From Temnothorax longispinosus (lineage: Eukaryota; Arthropoda; Insecta; Hymenoptera; Formicidae): 64,000 nt of DNA. Below are positions 1 to 12,200 of the stretch, piece after piece. The stretch is from contig NC_092361.1 of NCBI RefSeq assembly GCF_030848805.1, positions 2,108,001-2,172,000 on the forward strand, in the 5' to 3' direction. The notes below the pieces were generated by a model that did not search any database, had not been told where the DNA came from, and was given only the letters and a program-made list of their open reading frames with translations. Positions within the stretch are counted from its first letter, which is position 1. Every line of letters begins with the position of its first letter. The position numbers and the translations under genes were made by a program.

Positions 1-2165
1 TTATGCTCCCCGCTAAACGCGTATATGATTTACGCGGCCCTATTGACTTCACATCGTAGCCTGGATCTAGTCTACGTATCAACGTACATTGCGCGAACCG
101 TAGCGCGTTGTATAAGGGGGATTACGATTGTAAATAAAAGCTGGAAGCCATTATACGCAGAGATATAAGTTTATCTCTGGTGATTATTGTATTTATTAAG
201 AATAAACGAAAGATGCGGCATTATAATATATCTCGTATTCTTTAAATCGTTCCAAAAGAAGATAAAAAGATATATATACATGTAAAATATAACATAGGTG
301 AAAAATAAAGAAAGAGAGTGAAACAAAAGTGTGCAACAGAGAAGGCTCTTGAGCAAATTATAAAAAAAAATAAATAAATAAATAAAAATCCTTGCGCGTC
401 AAAACTAAAAAATAGATTGTTTGCTTAAATTTTATCGAGGGTTGTCTCCATAAATTTTTATTAAAATTGACTTGGTTCAAATTAATCTTTCATATTTCTA
501 GAAAGAAATGAACATTTAATTGCAATCGTAGATACATTTTGCATTTCTTTTGATTATAAAATATACAAAATAATTTTTAATGACTCGGTCATTGTTTCAA
601 CGTTATTTGTTTTCGCTTGCTTGATTACTTGATAAAAAGAGATGACTTCTACGACGTCTCTTTTGTGCTTGCGCATTTTATCAGAGAGAGAGAGAGAAGT
701 TTGAGAATGGACTTGCCGGCATTTTAGATAGAACCCGTCCACTGGTATCTCTATGTGCACAAAATGTACATTGATATTTCGCGCGATTAATGCACTTCGC
801 GTGTTCACGATCTTCCATCTGAAAGATCATAAAAATTATTAGAAGAATTTATTTGGATAAGAGGTTAGATGGGAATTGGATTTTTCGGGATCGGAAACCT
901 CGGTAAAATCATCTGAAGTAGCAGAAAAGCATGTTAGGCAAGGAGGTTGTTACAGAGATATTCCGAGCGAAGTTTGCCGCCTCGTATCGACCCCGCGGTC
1001 ATTGGTCAGCGCGTGGAGGCCTGCAGCCCCTTCTGGTCGTACCTTGATTGGTCGAGATCGTATTGCAACCTCCTTGCTCAACATGCTTCCCGAGTAACAG
1101 GAGCCATTTCTGAGGAATTACAGACGACTGCAAACTCGAGAATTCTAGATTCTCGCTTTCCATGCAACTTAAAATTATTCTCCCCCTTTTTTTATGATCT
1201 TTCAAGCGTCTTAACGAATGCATAATATATTTCTCGCTATTACTTAATAATAAATAAAAATATTAATATGAATTGTTTAATAAATTAGTAACGCATTCAT
1301 TAATTACATTTGCTTATCAAGAGACACGATAGTGTCTATAATTCACGCGTGTAGCGACGAATATCGCAAGATTAACGATAAAACGATAACAAATTGAAAT
1401 TAATGGTATAATTTTTGATGCAAATGATGAAATATACCTTGAGATTTTATATTTTTAGTAAACAGTTTGTTCTATTAATTAATAAATATAAATTAAATAT
1501 TGCAGGTATACGTATAACTAATTTTATAAGTAAAAGAGAACTTTTGTATATCGCTTTTATGATCGGTTGCGAACAAAATTGCCTTCTCGTTGATTAGATA
1601 AATCACGAATATCCCAATAGTGATTAGCGTTAGATTTTTGGCAAAATACATTAAAAATATTAACAATACAATGCTCCTGCCAATTCGTATAGTATAATTC
1701 TCTAAATAAAAAAATAAAAAGTTTCGGAACGCTATTAAATAAAGAAAATCGACGGAAAAAATTAAATTTTCTGAGTGGGGGGCATACGGATATAAATAAT
1801 TCTTTTTAAAAATGTCATTATGTTGACGACATGTGCCATTCAATGAAATGCATTCTCTCTCGAACAAGATTAGAGGATAAAGAGTTTTAGAATTTAATGC
1901 TGTCGCATAAGTAATGCTTATAGCCAACGAGAAAGAGATAGCGTGATCGGACGACGCTCGGCGGGAAGATAGAAGCTTCGAAATGCGGCAAACTCGACGG
2001 AAATCTCGTTTGAGATATAGCATGATTCTTGCATTAACTATATATAGCAATGTTAAGATAAACGTATTTTTCGAGATTCGACCATTGTCGTCCGTCGCAT
2101 TTCGGAGCTTCGAGTTTCTCACCGAGCGCTATATAAGCAATAAAAAGTTTTAGAATGTTGGTGTC
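1..2165. other. AT-rich non-coding stretch at the left edge
   Basis: I recognise no gene here. The stretch is AT-rich with short simple repeats, for example a GA run near 686-697. A 209-codon open frame on the minus strand (1493-2122) has no recognisable motif and an AT-driven composition (many Ile, Phe, Tyr, Lys, Asn), so it is not annotated as a gene. A weak inverted repeat at 929-957 and 1063-1091 may be a decayed transposable element. Confidence 0.5.
929..1091. repeat. Imperfect inverted repeat, possible MITE remnant
   Basis: A segment beginning AGCATGTTAGGCAAGGAGG at about 929 is found again, inverted and with a few changes, at about 1063-1091 (reverse strand AGCATGTTGAGCAAGGAGG). The roughly 160-bp span could be a small non-autonomous DNA transposon. 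No clear target-site duplication was found. Confidence 0.4.
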
Positions 2166-2297
2166 AAGCCCCTTGCACAATAGGCGATAGCGATAGCGAT
2201 AGCGACAGCGACAAAGTTGCCGACAAAGGTATACATAGGTTTGTCGGCAACCTTGTCGCTGTCGCTATCGCGCTATAGCCTATTGTGCAAGGGGCTT
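2166..2297. repeat. Palindromic MITE, AAGCCCCTTGCAC family
   Basis: This is a nearly complete palindrome of about 132 bp. It begins AAGCCCCTTGCACAATAGGC and ends with the reverse complement. Inside are short tandem GCGATA/GCGACA units, mirrored on the other arm, and the centre lies near 2230. The structure is that of a short foldback-type MITE with no coding capacity. The superfamily cannot be told from this copy. Confidence 0.8.
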
Positions 2298-3381
2298 TAA
2301 AGTGCGATCGACGAGAAAAAAAAGCTCCGAAAAACCGCGCGAGACTCAATGCAATTTTCAAAAAATATCGTTAAGTAAGTAACATACGCGCGCGACAGAA
2401 AATCCATGAACGAATCCATACCGAATCTATAACTTTGAAAAACACGAGATATTAAACGCGCAAAATTTTTTTAAACTATTAAAATTTGTAATATATTTCT
2501 CTAATCTCGGGTAATCGCGGTCGCGACTAATAAATTAAACAATATATGACGCGTTCGGTAAAAGGATATATGAATAGGTAATGTCAAATACATTGACATA
2601 GAAGTTCGGGTAGGTATTAGAGACACCGCGGAGGGATTATAATTTGAAAATATAATGTTAATTATACATATATACGTATAGAATAATTATGTCAAAAATT
2701 TAAATTATATAAATCCTGAGTACATATAGCTACACGTAATATTATGTAATATTACATTATTTAATTGAAGTCTAATTATATGTAATAACTTTCTTATTTA
2801 TTACATATAAGTGTAGAGAGGGAAAACATTGCTAAAATATGAAAGATGTTTATAAAGTTGTCTTTCAAAATTAATTTTCTATTTTATGAAATAATGATCG
2901 AAGAATTAACAAAATAATAACAAGTTTATATAATAATTTATTATTAGTGTCATTTTATAGGGTAATAGGAATTTTTCTCACGGAAAAGAAAAGCACAAAG
3001 ATTTTATAAAATATTATTTATTGAACAAAATTTATATTTTATCACACGTTACAATATAAAAAATTATCTAGATGTCAATTATAATGATATATATAATTGA
3101 TATATATATATAATTTTTTATAGTCTTGGTTTCTTTTATTGTAAAATCCAAAGATACTACAAATTGCTTGACAAGTAAAAAGAACTGGCTATCTTTCTAC
3201 TAGATATAATTTATTTTTGAAAACGAATGCTTGATAATTATATATGTGTTAATTAATTCTGGCCTTTTAAATGTCTAAACGCTTGATCAATATTAACAAA
3301 TGCAGTTATGGAATTACGAGCGAACGGGAATATATATAAGAAGTATTAGCCGATCACCAACGACGATCGCGACGTTGATGT
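2298..3381 (-). other. Probable 3' untranslated/downstream region of the PTGR1-like gene
   Basis: This AT-rich stretch of about 1.1 kb follows the stop codon of the minus-strand reductase gene. No open frame of note and no RNA gene was seen. The cleavage site was not fixed; several AT-rich hexamers on the minus strand could serve as polyadenylation signals. Confidence 0.4.
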
Positions 3382-6300
3382 CTACGCTTGGACGATCGCT
3401 TTTCCGATGTTCTCGCCGCGCAACATGCCCATGAACGCATCGAACATGTTCTCGAAGCCTTTTGTCACGGTCTCGCGGTAGTGGAGCTTGCCCTCGCGTA
3501 TCAAACGCAAGTTCTGCATGATTCCCTCGTTCCAACGATCATTCCAGCGTGTAACAACGAAACCCTCAATCTTCAATTGGTTGAACACTATCGTGGGTTG
3601 CAGGATCCCGCACTTGGGCAAGGACGAGGCGTCCGCGTCGTAGCTCGAGATGCTGCCGCACACGGCTACCCGGCCGAATTGCCTCATCTGGTACATGACT
3701 GTGCTAGAAATCTCTCCGCCAACCTGCAAAGTTAATTAACAAAGTTTCGGCTCAATGCTAATCACAGGAGAGAAGGTATAGTTTCTTTCAATCGGTTCTA
3801 AAATGATATTTTAACACTAAAGCTACCAATGCAGTTAAAATAACTATAATTAAATTGAAAAGTTAAAATAATTTTAAACATCTGTAATTTATATACATTT
3901 TCTGAGATCTTCTATATGACTTTCATCACAATGATTAAATCAATCGATTTATTTTTCCCTTTATCCCTTTTTTCAAAGATATATGTATAGTATATTTAAA
4001 TAGTAAAAACTAATCGTAATAATTTGTTAATAGTTCCACTGTTAACAAATTATTACGAAACATCAGACCTTGACAGATTGTACCATGATAATTTTAAAAG
4101 TTACAGCAAACGATGATCTTTGACGTTTTCGCTGAGAAAAATTTTGTCAAGGAGTTATTGAAGTAGATGAAGGTTGAAAAGCGATGATCTATGCACGTAT
4201 TTAATTGAGCGAAATAAAACGCGATAACTTATCAACGCGTACGTTATCGAAGTAGCAATCCACGCCGTGCGGGGCGGCTTTGCGTATGCTGGCCGCGATC
4301 GGCATGGTCTTGTAATTGATGGCGGAATCGAATCCCAATTCCTCGGTGAGCCACTTGCACTTCTCGTCGGAGCCGCATATACCGATGACAGTCAGGCCCA
4401 GATTCTTGGCGATCTGGCCTACGTGCGAGCCGACCGCACCTGCGGCTCCGGTGATGACGATTGTTTCGCCGGGCTTCGGTTTGCAAATTTCCATCAAGCC
4501 GAAATATGCTGTGTTCCTGCAAAGAGAGATTTCCGTGTAAATAATTTACTGTATGTATTTTTTTTTCTTGTTATCGACATTGGAAATGTCTCATAAAAAA
4601 AAATTAATTTTTATCTCGAACAGGAATTCTTATTTAATACTGGCACTGATTTACATAATTTAAATAAAGCTCAAAGTTCAAGTGCATATAAATATTAACT
4701 CAGAACCGTGTTTTATGTTTTTATGTGACGATAAGCAAGACGATAAGCAAGTGCATGTCATTTATACAAGGCGGATATTCGTGTAAACATGTTTGCGAAA
4801 ATTGTGTACCCCGGCATTCCCAACACGCCTAGGCCGAGGGACGCCGGCAGATCGCCTATGTCCGGCAAAATGTACGGCTGCTGTAACGCCGTATCATCGA
4901 CGACATTCGGATTGACTATCGTATGAGTTCTCCAACCCAGGCTTGCGACGATCTTTTTGCCGACCGGAAAATCCGGGTTCTTAGATTCTATGATCTTGGC
5001 GACCTGACCGCCGATCATCGTGATCCCGAGCGGGAATCTTTGCACGTACGGTCTCATGTATGGGTCCACAGAAAAGTATTCGGCTTCCACGAGATATTCT
5101 GAATAAAAAAAAAATGATTTTATCAAGAGATAATTTATTATGGCTAATAAAATTAATTTAATATCAATAATTAAGAGAATAGATCGATTACTGATCTCAA
5201 TTTAACTATTAATATTGGTAAAGTATTTATTGTTATTATTATATTATTATTATTGTTATTATTATTATTTAAACATATATTAATAATTAAGTTAATTATT
5301 TAATCATTAATATTATTACTGACTTATATCTCAAAGTAAAAATAGAATTATATATTTTGAATGACATAAGTACCATTTTGCTATCGTCTTCATTTTTTAA
5401 ATGCTAAATTGTCTCATTCTTCCTTATCTATGTTCTGTGATAGTGCATATGGCATTAAAGGTCAGTTCTCACTATCGATCAAGTCACCGTCCAGTCACGA
5501 TCCGATAAAAATTCGCTGCCATTAAATTCAATGCAAACTCGAAAAAGCATTGAATTTAATGGCAACAATTTTTTATCGGACCGTGACTTGACCGCTAATG
5601 AGAATTAATCGACCTTATAATTATACTTCAAAACTAAATAACAACTTAATGTAAACTAATTTAAATTTATGATTACTTGCACTTGAGAATTATTTGTATA
5701 TTTTGTATAGATAATCCATAGTCCAGAAAATTATATATTACGGCAGAAAATGTAAAGAGAAGACAAAAGTCGAGCAATTCGCTGATAGTCTTACAATCCA
5801 TTACAGAACGAAATAATTCGTTTATCAAAAAATTAATACTATATCAATAATTATGAAAGTTATATCTTGCCGATGCGCCTCAAACAAAACATATATGCAT
5901 AAATTACTTGCGCTATATAAATTAACGCGCTTTTTCGATGAAATATTCAATATTATTCTAAATTCTAAGTTCTTATCGCAGTAACATCATTATACGATCG
6001 ATTATTGTGCGAAATGTGATTCGTCATCGTGCTTATTTGCCTTGCTTACTCGGAATGTCGTATATATATTTTTTTAAATATAAATATTAGATATCTCTCC
6101 TACCGACAACACAGTCATATAAACTAATCAATAAAATAGGTAATATAATAATACTTAATTGTCTAATTTCAAGCTAACAAATGTAAAAAATTCACAATTA
6201 ACTTATAACAGATAAATTGATGAAAAGTATAATATAAAAGATTTATTAAATTTTGATAACTGTACAATCTCACACAATAGTAAAAGATTAAAAACTCTCA

Positions 6301-6715
6301 ATCTCGTAATTAAATTAATAAATTTTCGTTATAATATATGAATGTTTAATATTATAATTAATGTATAATCGTCAGACAAACAAATATTATATTAACATGA
6401 TAGATATAAACTTGGTAATTTATAACAAATGAAAGTTTCTTTGTAATTCATTTTTTTCTCTTAGAGAAGAATGTTCGTGCAGAGATACAGAAAGCGTAAT
6501 AGGATAATCACACTTGCATGCCAGTCACACGCTTATAATAACACACTCGATGACACGCTCACGGACACATATTCGCACAATGTTGTGACAATTACGTAAT
6601 TCCTCTTACCTCCATTCTTCAACGGCGGCAGCTCTTCTTCCACCAGTTTTAAATCCGTCGGTTTCGCTTCGTTCACGAAATGACTCACCACCACATACTT
6701 TCTCGCCTTCACCAT
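3382..6715 (-). CDS. Prostaglandin reductase 1-like NADPH-dependent reductase (4 coding exons)
   Basis: Coding exons are 6610-6715, 4810-5098, 4243-4516 and 3382-3723. Phases join cleanly to 336 codons, close to the roughly 330-residue length of the PTGR1/leukotriene B4 12-hydroxydehydrogenase family in the medium-chain reductase superfamily. Such enzymes reduce alpha,beta-unsaturated ketones and aldehydes, including 15-oxo-prostaglandins and lipid-peroxidation products, using NADPH in the cytosol. Visible motifs are an N-terminal MVKARKYVVVSHF, the substrate-domain SVDPYMRPY, the Rossmann loop ITGAAGAVGSHVGQIAK, the cofactor-loop GSDEKCKWL, an INYKTM segment, and YFDNVGGEI across the last intron. 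There are no zinc-binding cysteine or histidine clusters, as expected for this branch. The start is chosen from the family N-terminus; the frame is open further upstream. The donors of exons 2 and 3 are weak (GTACAC, GTACGC). Exact substrate is inferred. Confidence 0.93.
5459..5616. repeat. Inverted-repeat MITE inside intron 1 of the PTGR1-like gene
   Basis: The left arm begins AAGGTCAGTTCTCACTATCG and the right arm ends ATGAGAATTAATCGACCTT, its imperfect inverse. The inner parts, TGCCATTAAATTCAATGC and GCATTGAATTTAATGGCA, are a perfect inverted pair around 5518 and 5549. The length of about 158 bp and lack of coding capacity fit a non-autonomous DNA transposon in the reductase intron. Confidence 0.75.
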
Positions 6716-9265
6716 CTCGCGTAAATGCGTCGAGAACTTTCGGGTCCAAGGGCTCCTTGTGTTCAATCTCGTTGCTGTAACGTCGTTAACGTTGTCGCGA
6801 AAGGGACAAGCAATTACGGTCGCGTTGAAGTGATGCCGACCCCACGACAGCTCGCGCTGCACTACTTTGAACAGTTTGAACATGTTCTCTACTACGATCG
6901 TCTTTATATTCACACACGAGCGGTTTGAAACGCGCGTGCACGCACACGGTAGGTAGAATTTCCCTCTTATCCCTCTTACAGTTGAAGAGGGGGAACCAGT
7001 CTGACGAAGATTATCAATACCAGTTGTCCGGCTCGGGAACAGTTTGAATTATCATATCTAATCAACGATATTCTGCGAGATAAGCGCTAAATATATATAT
7101 ATATAAAGGTTTGTATACTTATCACTTAAAAGACAATAGAATACGGTTAAGTTAACTTATCTAATCAGCTATTTTTATTTTCGTCGAAACTGCAGCAGTT
7201 ATGTAATACAACGTTATGTATAATTGTACCATATTCATCGGAGAGGATTCCAATCAGAACGCGACTTAAATATACATGGAAGTTCGGTGGATCAGATACA
7301 ATAACACTATATATGTAGTATGAATGGCCGTGCTCTCTTCGGCACGCAATTAAAAGTTTACAAACAATCTCAATGGGTCCCTAAAATAATCATACAAAAA
7401 TAGTAGAACATCTCTATCGAGCACATAATCCATTTCACATTTATAATAATTCGTCCTGGTTTACTTTCACAAAATTTATTCGCGGCGCTACGTCAGATCT
7501 ACCGCAATTGCAATTCAAACTCAATTATGTACAGACATCGCGAAACTCGCTACGCCGAACTTCAAATGGAAGTTGGAAATGGAAAGATAGTTTTGTATTT
7601 TGCGAACCTAAATCTCTCCGGTATAAAAAAGAGGAAATCTTCAAGAATTCAATTTCACAATTAATAATAATAAATTATTAATTGTAATTCCCGTCGATTC
7701 TTTCTACCTACATCTCTTTTTTGGTGACACCGTTGCGCGATTACGAAATCGCGACATCGCGATAAAGTTTATAATCCATATAAGAACATCCGTGCTGCAA
7801 CAACAGCAATCTAAATTTCTAAACGTTTGTATCTAATCTACGTGCTCGTCTATTGTGATTTTTCTAAGACGAAAACGCAACACAATACGATCAATGTCAA
7901 ATTCAAGGGAAGATATTGTTCGCTTCCTGAATTATGGCTTCTAATTTCAATTTACATACACATACATTTATGTTACGCAGTTCATTCTTCTTTTTCGTTC
8001 ACGTCGGGCTACAATCTAGCGCGTTTAAAGATCAAATACAAAAAAATTGTTGAATTTTACAAATCGTTTCGCTGTAATGCCCAGCATTATACGGTATTAA
8101 TTTACCGAAGGCGCTTCTCGTGGATCTTATTGCAGTCTAGAAAAAAAAAATCATTACAAAGTTTCTGATATCACAAAAAAAGCTCGGTATAATTCGATAT
8201 GTTACATCAGACATTCGTTCGATAGAATCGCTACCCCATTACTATCCTCACTCTAGTTACGCAAAACTAATACATGTACATATGTCTTCTCTGCCTGCAT
8301 CTGTGTATTAAAAATCGTTAAATAAAAACGTAGCGGGTTATCAGTCTTCCTGTCAGAAGAACGTTAAATATGTTCTTGATTAAAACAGTCTATACTTCAG
8401 ATTGATCTTTAATCGTCCGTTTTATGGCAAATGTTTTCCCAAGGAAACCCATAATTATAATTTATTAATAAATAATTCTATCGATTACACGGTTAGTTAT
8501 ACTAAAAATTATTTCAAAGTAAAACTTCTGAATCGTGGATTAATGATCCGAATGAGCACGGAAATATCTATATTATATTATCTATATAACTTATTTTGTG
8601 CATATATTCGCAGTCATTTAATTTTTAACACCACGCCTCTCATGGAATTAAATTGTTGCTTGTTATCTTTTATAATCCATCGAAATAGTGAGGTGAGAAT
8701 ATATGTATATCAACATCTTTATTTGCATCATTGAATAAATTAATAATCTCTATGTTGTAAACTCTACGCTAAATTCTACATATGTATATATACAATTTGA
8801 AAGTCTGATATAAAGTTATCTTTTTGCACTTTGAAAAGCATAATAGGAAAATCAGGAACGTTATTGTACTTGGCAATGAAGAAGTTAAAGTGGGATGAAG
8901 AGAAGCAAGATATAAGTATCATTTTATAGTAGCGATTAAATTGATCGTCCGACATCATTTTTCCATCCACGTCACCTTTGTCCTATCTTTTTTTTATATC
9001 CGTCGTCTAATTTCTAATCCTTTTATTTCTAAGTACAGTCGAGTACGATTTTCTAACGGCGAAATATCACTTTATAATTATCACGATGCTAAGAAGTTGT
9101 AAACAGTAATTCGATTTTGCCTGATAATTGATAATTGTTGGGTCGAAATCGCATTAACACGATCGGGTCTACGACAAAATTGCTAATATCGTTATTTACG
9201 TTAGTCTTACGAGGTTTTAATAAATTATCTTTTATTTCTTATCTGCAACAGATACGATCCCCCTT
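6716..9265. other. Intergenic region between PTGR1-like and HEATR5B genes
   Basis: The gap holds the 5' untranslated/promoter region of the reductase (near 6716-6960) and, on the other side, the probable 3' untranslated region of HEATR5B. Both genes read toward lower coordinates. Open frames here (for example 7827-8168 plus) are AT-driven and carry no recognisable motif. I see no RNA gene. Confidence 0.45.
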
Positions 9266-12200
9266 TTAGTTGAAGTTGGAGAAATCGGTTTTTAATTTGA
9301 TCGACGGCGCGGATATCTTGATCTGCGGTTTCACGGGATCAACCGGCCGGATGTGCCGCTGCGCCTGCTGATGGCTGGTCCTTACGGCGTTCTCCAATTT
9401 AATTTTCAGCTCGGTAGACTGCGACATCAGTGTCTTAAATTCCTAGTGACATAAACAATGATTGGATATACTCGTGTCATTCGGAAGATATTTTCGAAAT
9501 ATTGTACCTGCGGATACTTCGGCCCGATCTTATTGAGCCACTGAAAACTCTGTTGATGGAGGCTCGCTTGATACTTAGTAGCGTGTTGGAGCTCGTCCCC
9601 TTCCAGCAAGTAATTGATCAAAATCGGCACAAGTAGAGTCAGCATTTGAATACCTGGTGATTTTATGAAACGTGTATGTTAAACTCAAAAAATGTACAGT
9701 AAATGATTAGTAATTGATTGGCGCATTAGAAAATTAGATTATGAAGACCGCACACCTTTCCACACACCTTGTAACAAATCTCCTGTAAGCGTGTAACACA
9801 TATTGTATTAACATTTCACGAACTAAATATATATATATATAATTCAGTACTAAAAGTTTCTTATATAAGTTCAATTAGAATGACTTACGATTAGAGAGAT
9901 CGGCGAGACCTATGAGGGCTTCCACTGTGCTGACGCACTCCAGCGTAAAAGTCAATTCCATGTCGTTTGTCACCTGCTTGCTCTTGTCGCTGTACAGGTA
10001 TTCTACCAGTCGTGGCGCGAGCGCATGGATGTATGGCGTACTTACATTACGTTCCGGATGCAGAAATATCGTTCTTAACGTTTGCACGCATTTCAGCCTC
10101 ACCTAGATGCAAGATTATTCGATTATTTTTAAGATCAACAATTAGGAATAACATTTTCTTCGCATGTCATTAGCTCACCGTTAAATTTTCAGACTGGAAC
10201 GCGTGACGAAAGTGATTGATGCATGGAAATTGTAGATTCGGAGCGCTCACCACATCCGGCGACGCGTGGAGTACGAATACTGCGATACCTAGCATCATTG
10301 CCACCTCATCCATCTTAGTTTCGTCACTGCCTGTAAAAGCAAAGTAGGCAAAATAAAAATAAGTAAAGTATATATATATATTAATTTCTTTGATTATTAT
10401 GATAGATATTTTATATTTCGACACAAGGAACGCGCGCACGACATATATTTTATTTTGATTTCTGATAATTTATAAATAAGAGGTATGCGTTTATAGTTTA
10501 ATGTTCCTCCTCCATAAAAGATAAAATTAACATACCTGTTTTGGCCAGATCTATAATCTTGGCAAGCGCGCTTCGCAGTAATCCCGTCCATTGCTCTTGA
10601 CTCCTGTGATCCCGGGCGTATTTGTTACTGATGAGACTCTTGACGCAGTGTAACGCAGCGTGAACCGGCGTTTCCGAACCGGCTTTCGTGCTATCGTTGT
10701 CCGTACGCACCGCGGTTTCGCGTATCACGCCCGTTGCCAAATACAGCAGCGTCGGGAGAATTGCTACTGCGCCTTAAGAAACATGATAAATTGCTGTAAA
10801 ACTGTTGATTAACAATGTTAATTATATAAACGCTTTGCGAGGGTACCTTGCGGAGAGCATAATGTAGGGAGAGATTCCATTATATTGAGGGATGATGCGA
10901 TCAGCTTGCCACTCTTTTCGGACGGTACGTATCCTTTCTGAGATAATATGGCAGTGGCACCGCCGGGATTCGGATTCAACGCTGGTATCTGTCGCACCAA
11001 GAGACACAGGCATACCTCCAGGACAGCAAACACTAATGATGAGCCTGGCGTAAGCTCGCCGTTTTCTTCTCCCTCGCCCAGCAGATCCAGTTCTGACGTT
11101 TCAGTGTTTTCTTGATGCGCCGATGCATTATCTAAACAAAAAAATACACATGTTTTTATGTATGTATAATATGTATTATTTTTATCAAATTTATTGAGAA
11201 TAATTTCGGAGTCCGCGTACCTTTGAGTTTCAATTTTTTTCTTGCAGCAAGATCTTCCTGCGCTGCTTTCATCACTTGCTTCAGCACTTCCATCACTATC
11301 ATTTGGATGACATAACTCTCTCGTGTTAAAAGCAATCTTTAAAGCAACAAACATGTCGATATTAATATTACGCGATAGAGAAATAGATTGCGTATTTTCG
11401 TATATATGTGAAAGTACCTATGAAGAACGTTACACAATTCGATAGGCAAGGAACGATCCGTGATAAAGACTTTACGCGCCCATGTTGAATCGAGTAGCGT
11501 GTACAACGCATTTAAGCATGTCTTCATATTTTGCGGGGATTCGGAAGAGCGAGGGCTGCACAAAGCTTCCATGCATATACCTGCAAATAATTATAATAAA
11601 AGATAAATGTTGCATAATCATATAAAGTAAATCATGTTGATATACATACAAGTTAATGTTTTATATATTAGATACTTACCAAATAACAAGTGAAAACGTT
11701 CAACATTCGTGTTAGTTTTACAAGCAGTAGCTTCATCGTTGTTATTATTATTGTTATGATTATTATTATTAGCAAGATTCGTCGTCGCCTTATCCTGGTT
11801 GCTGTCTTCCATTTCAAATCCTCTCGCATTGAGCCAGAGGGTCGCGGCGTGGAGAATCGGCGCCCATGATTCTACGTAGTGTGGACGCGCGGATTCCATC
11901 GTGTCTGTCGTATAAAAGGCACCACCGTCATGCGGCAACTGACTGGAGAATTCTGGGGAGATAGTCATAATGATAGTTTCAATTATCGTTATTAATGTTA
12001 ACACACAGTTGCTTACATAGTTTTACATTAGATTTCATTATATTCAATAATACCTGGTGGCAAAGAGAGCAATGCATGATCTCTTAAAGCGGATAGCCAA
12101 TGTTGGCTCAGACTCAGAAGCTCCGGCTGAACGAGACTCAGCAAACTTTCGCTCTGAAACTCGAATTCCCCAAAATCCTCTTCGTTGGTTTCGTCGACTT

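Noticed and set aside
1493..2122. 209-codon minus-strand frame at the left edge
   Set aside because: Composition is AT-driven (Ile, Phe, Tyr, Leu, Asn), no domain or family is recognisable, and no splice or context evidence supports it. A decayed receptor gene cannot be excluded but is not supported.
3388..3735. 115-codon plus-strand frame opposite the last reductase exon
   Set aside because: It is the antisense shadow of a well-supported conserved exon and has no motif of its own.
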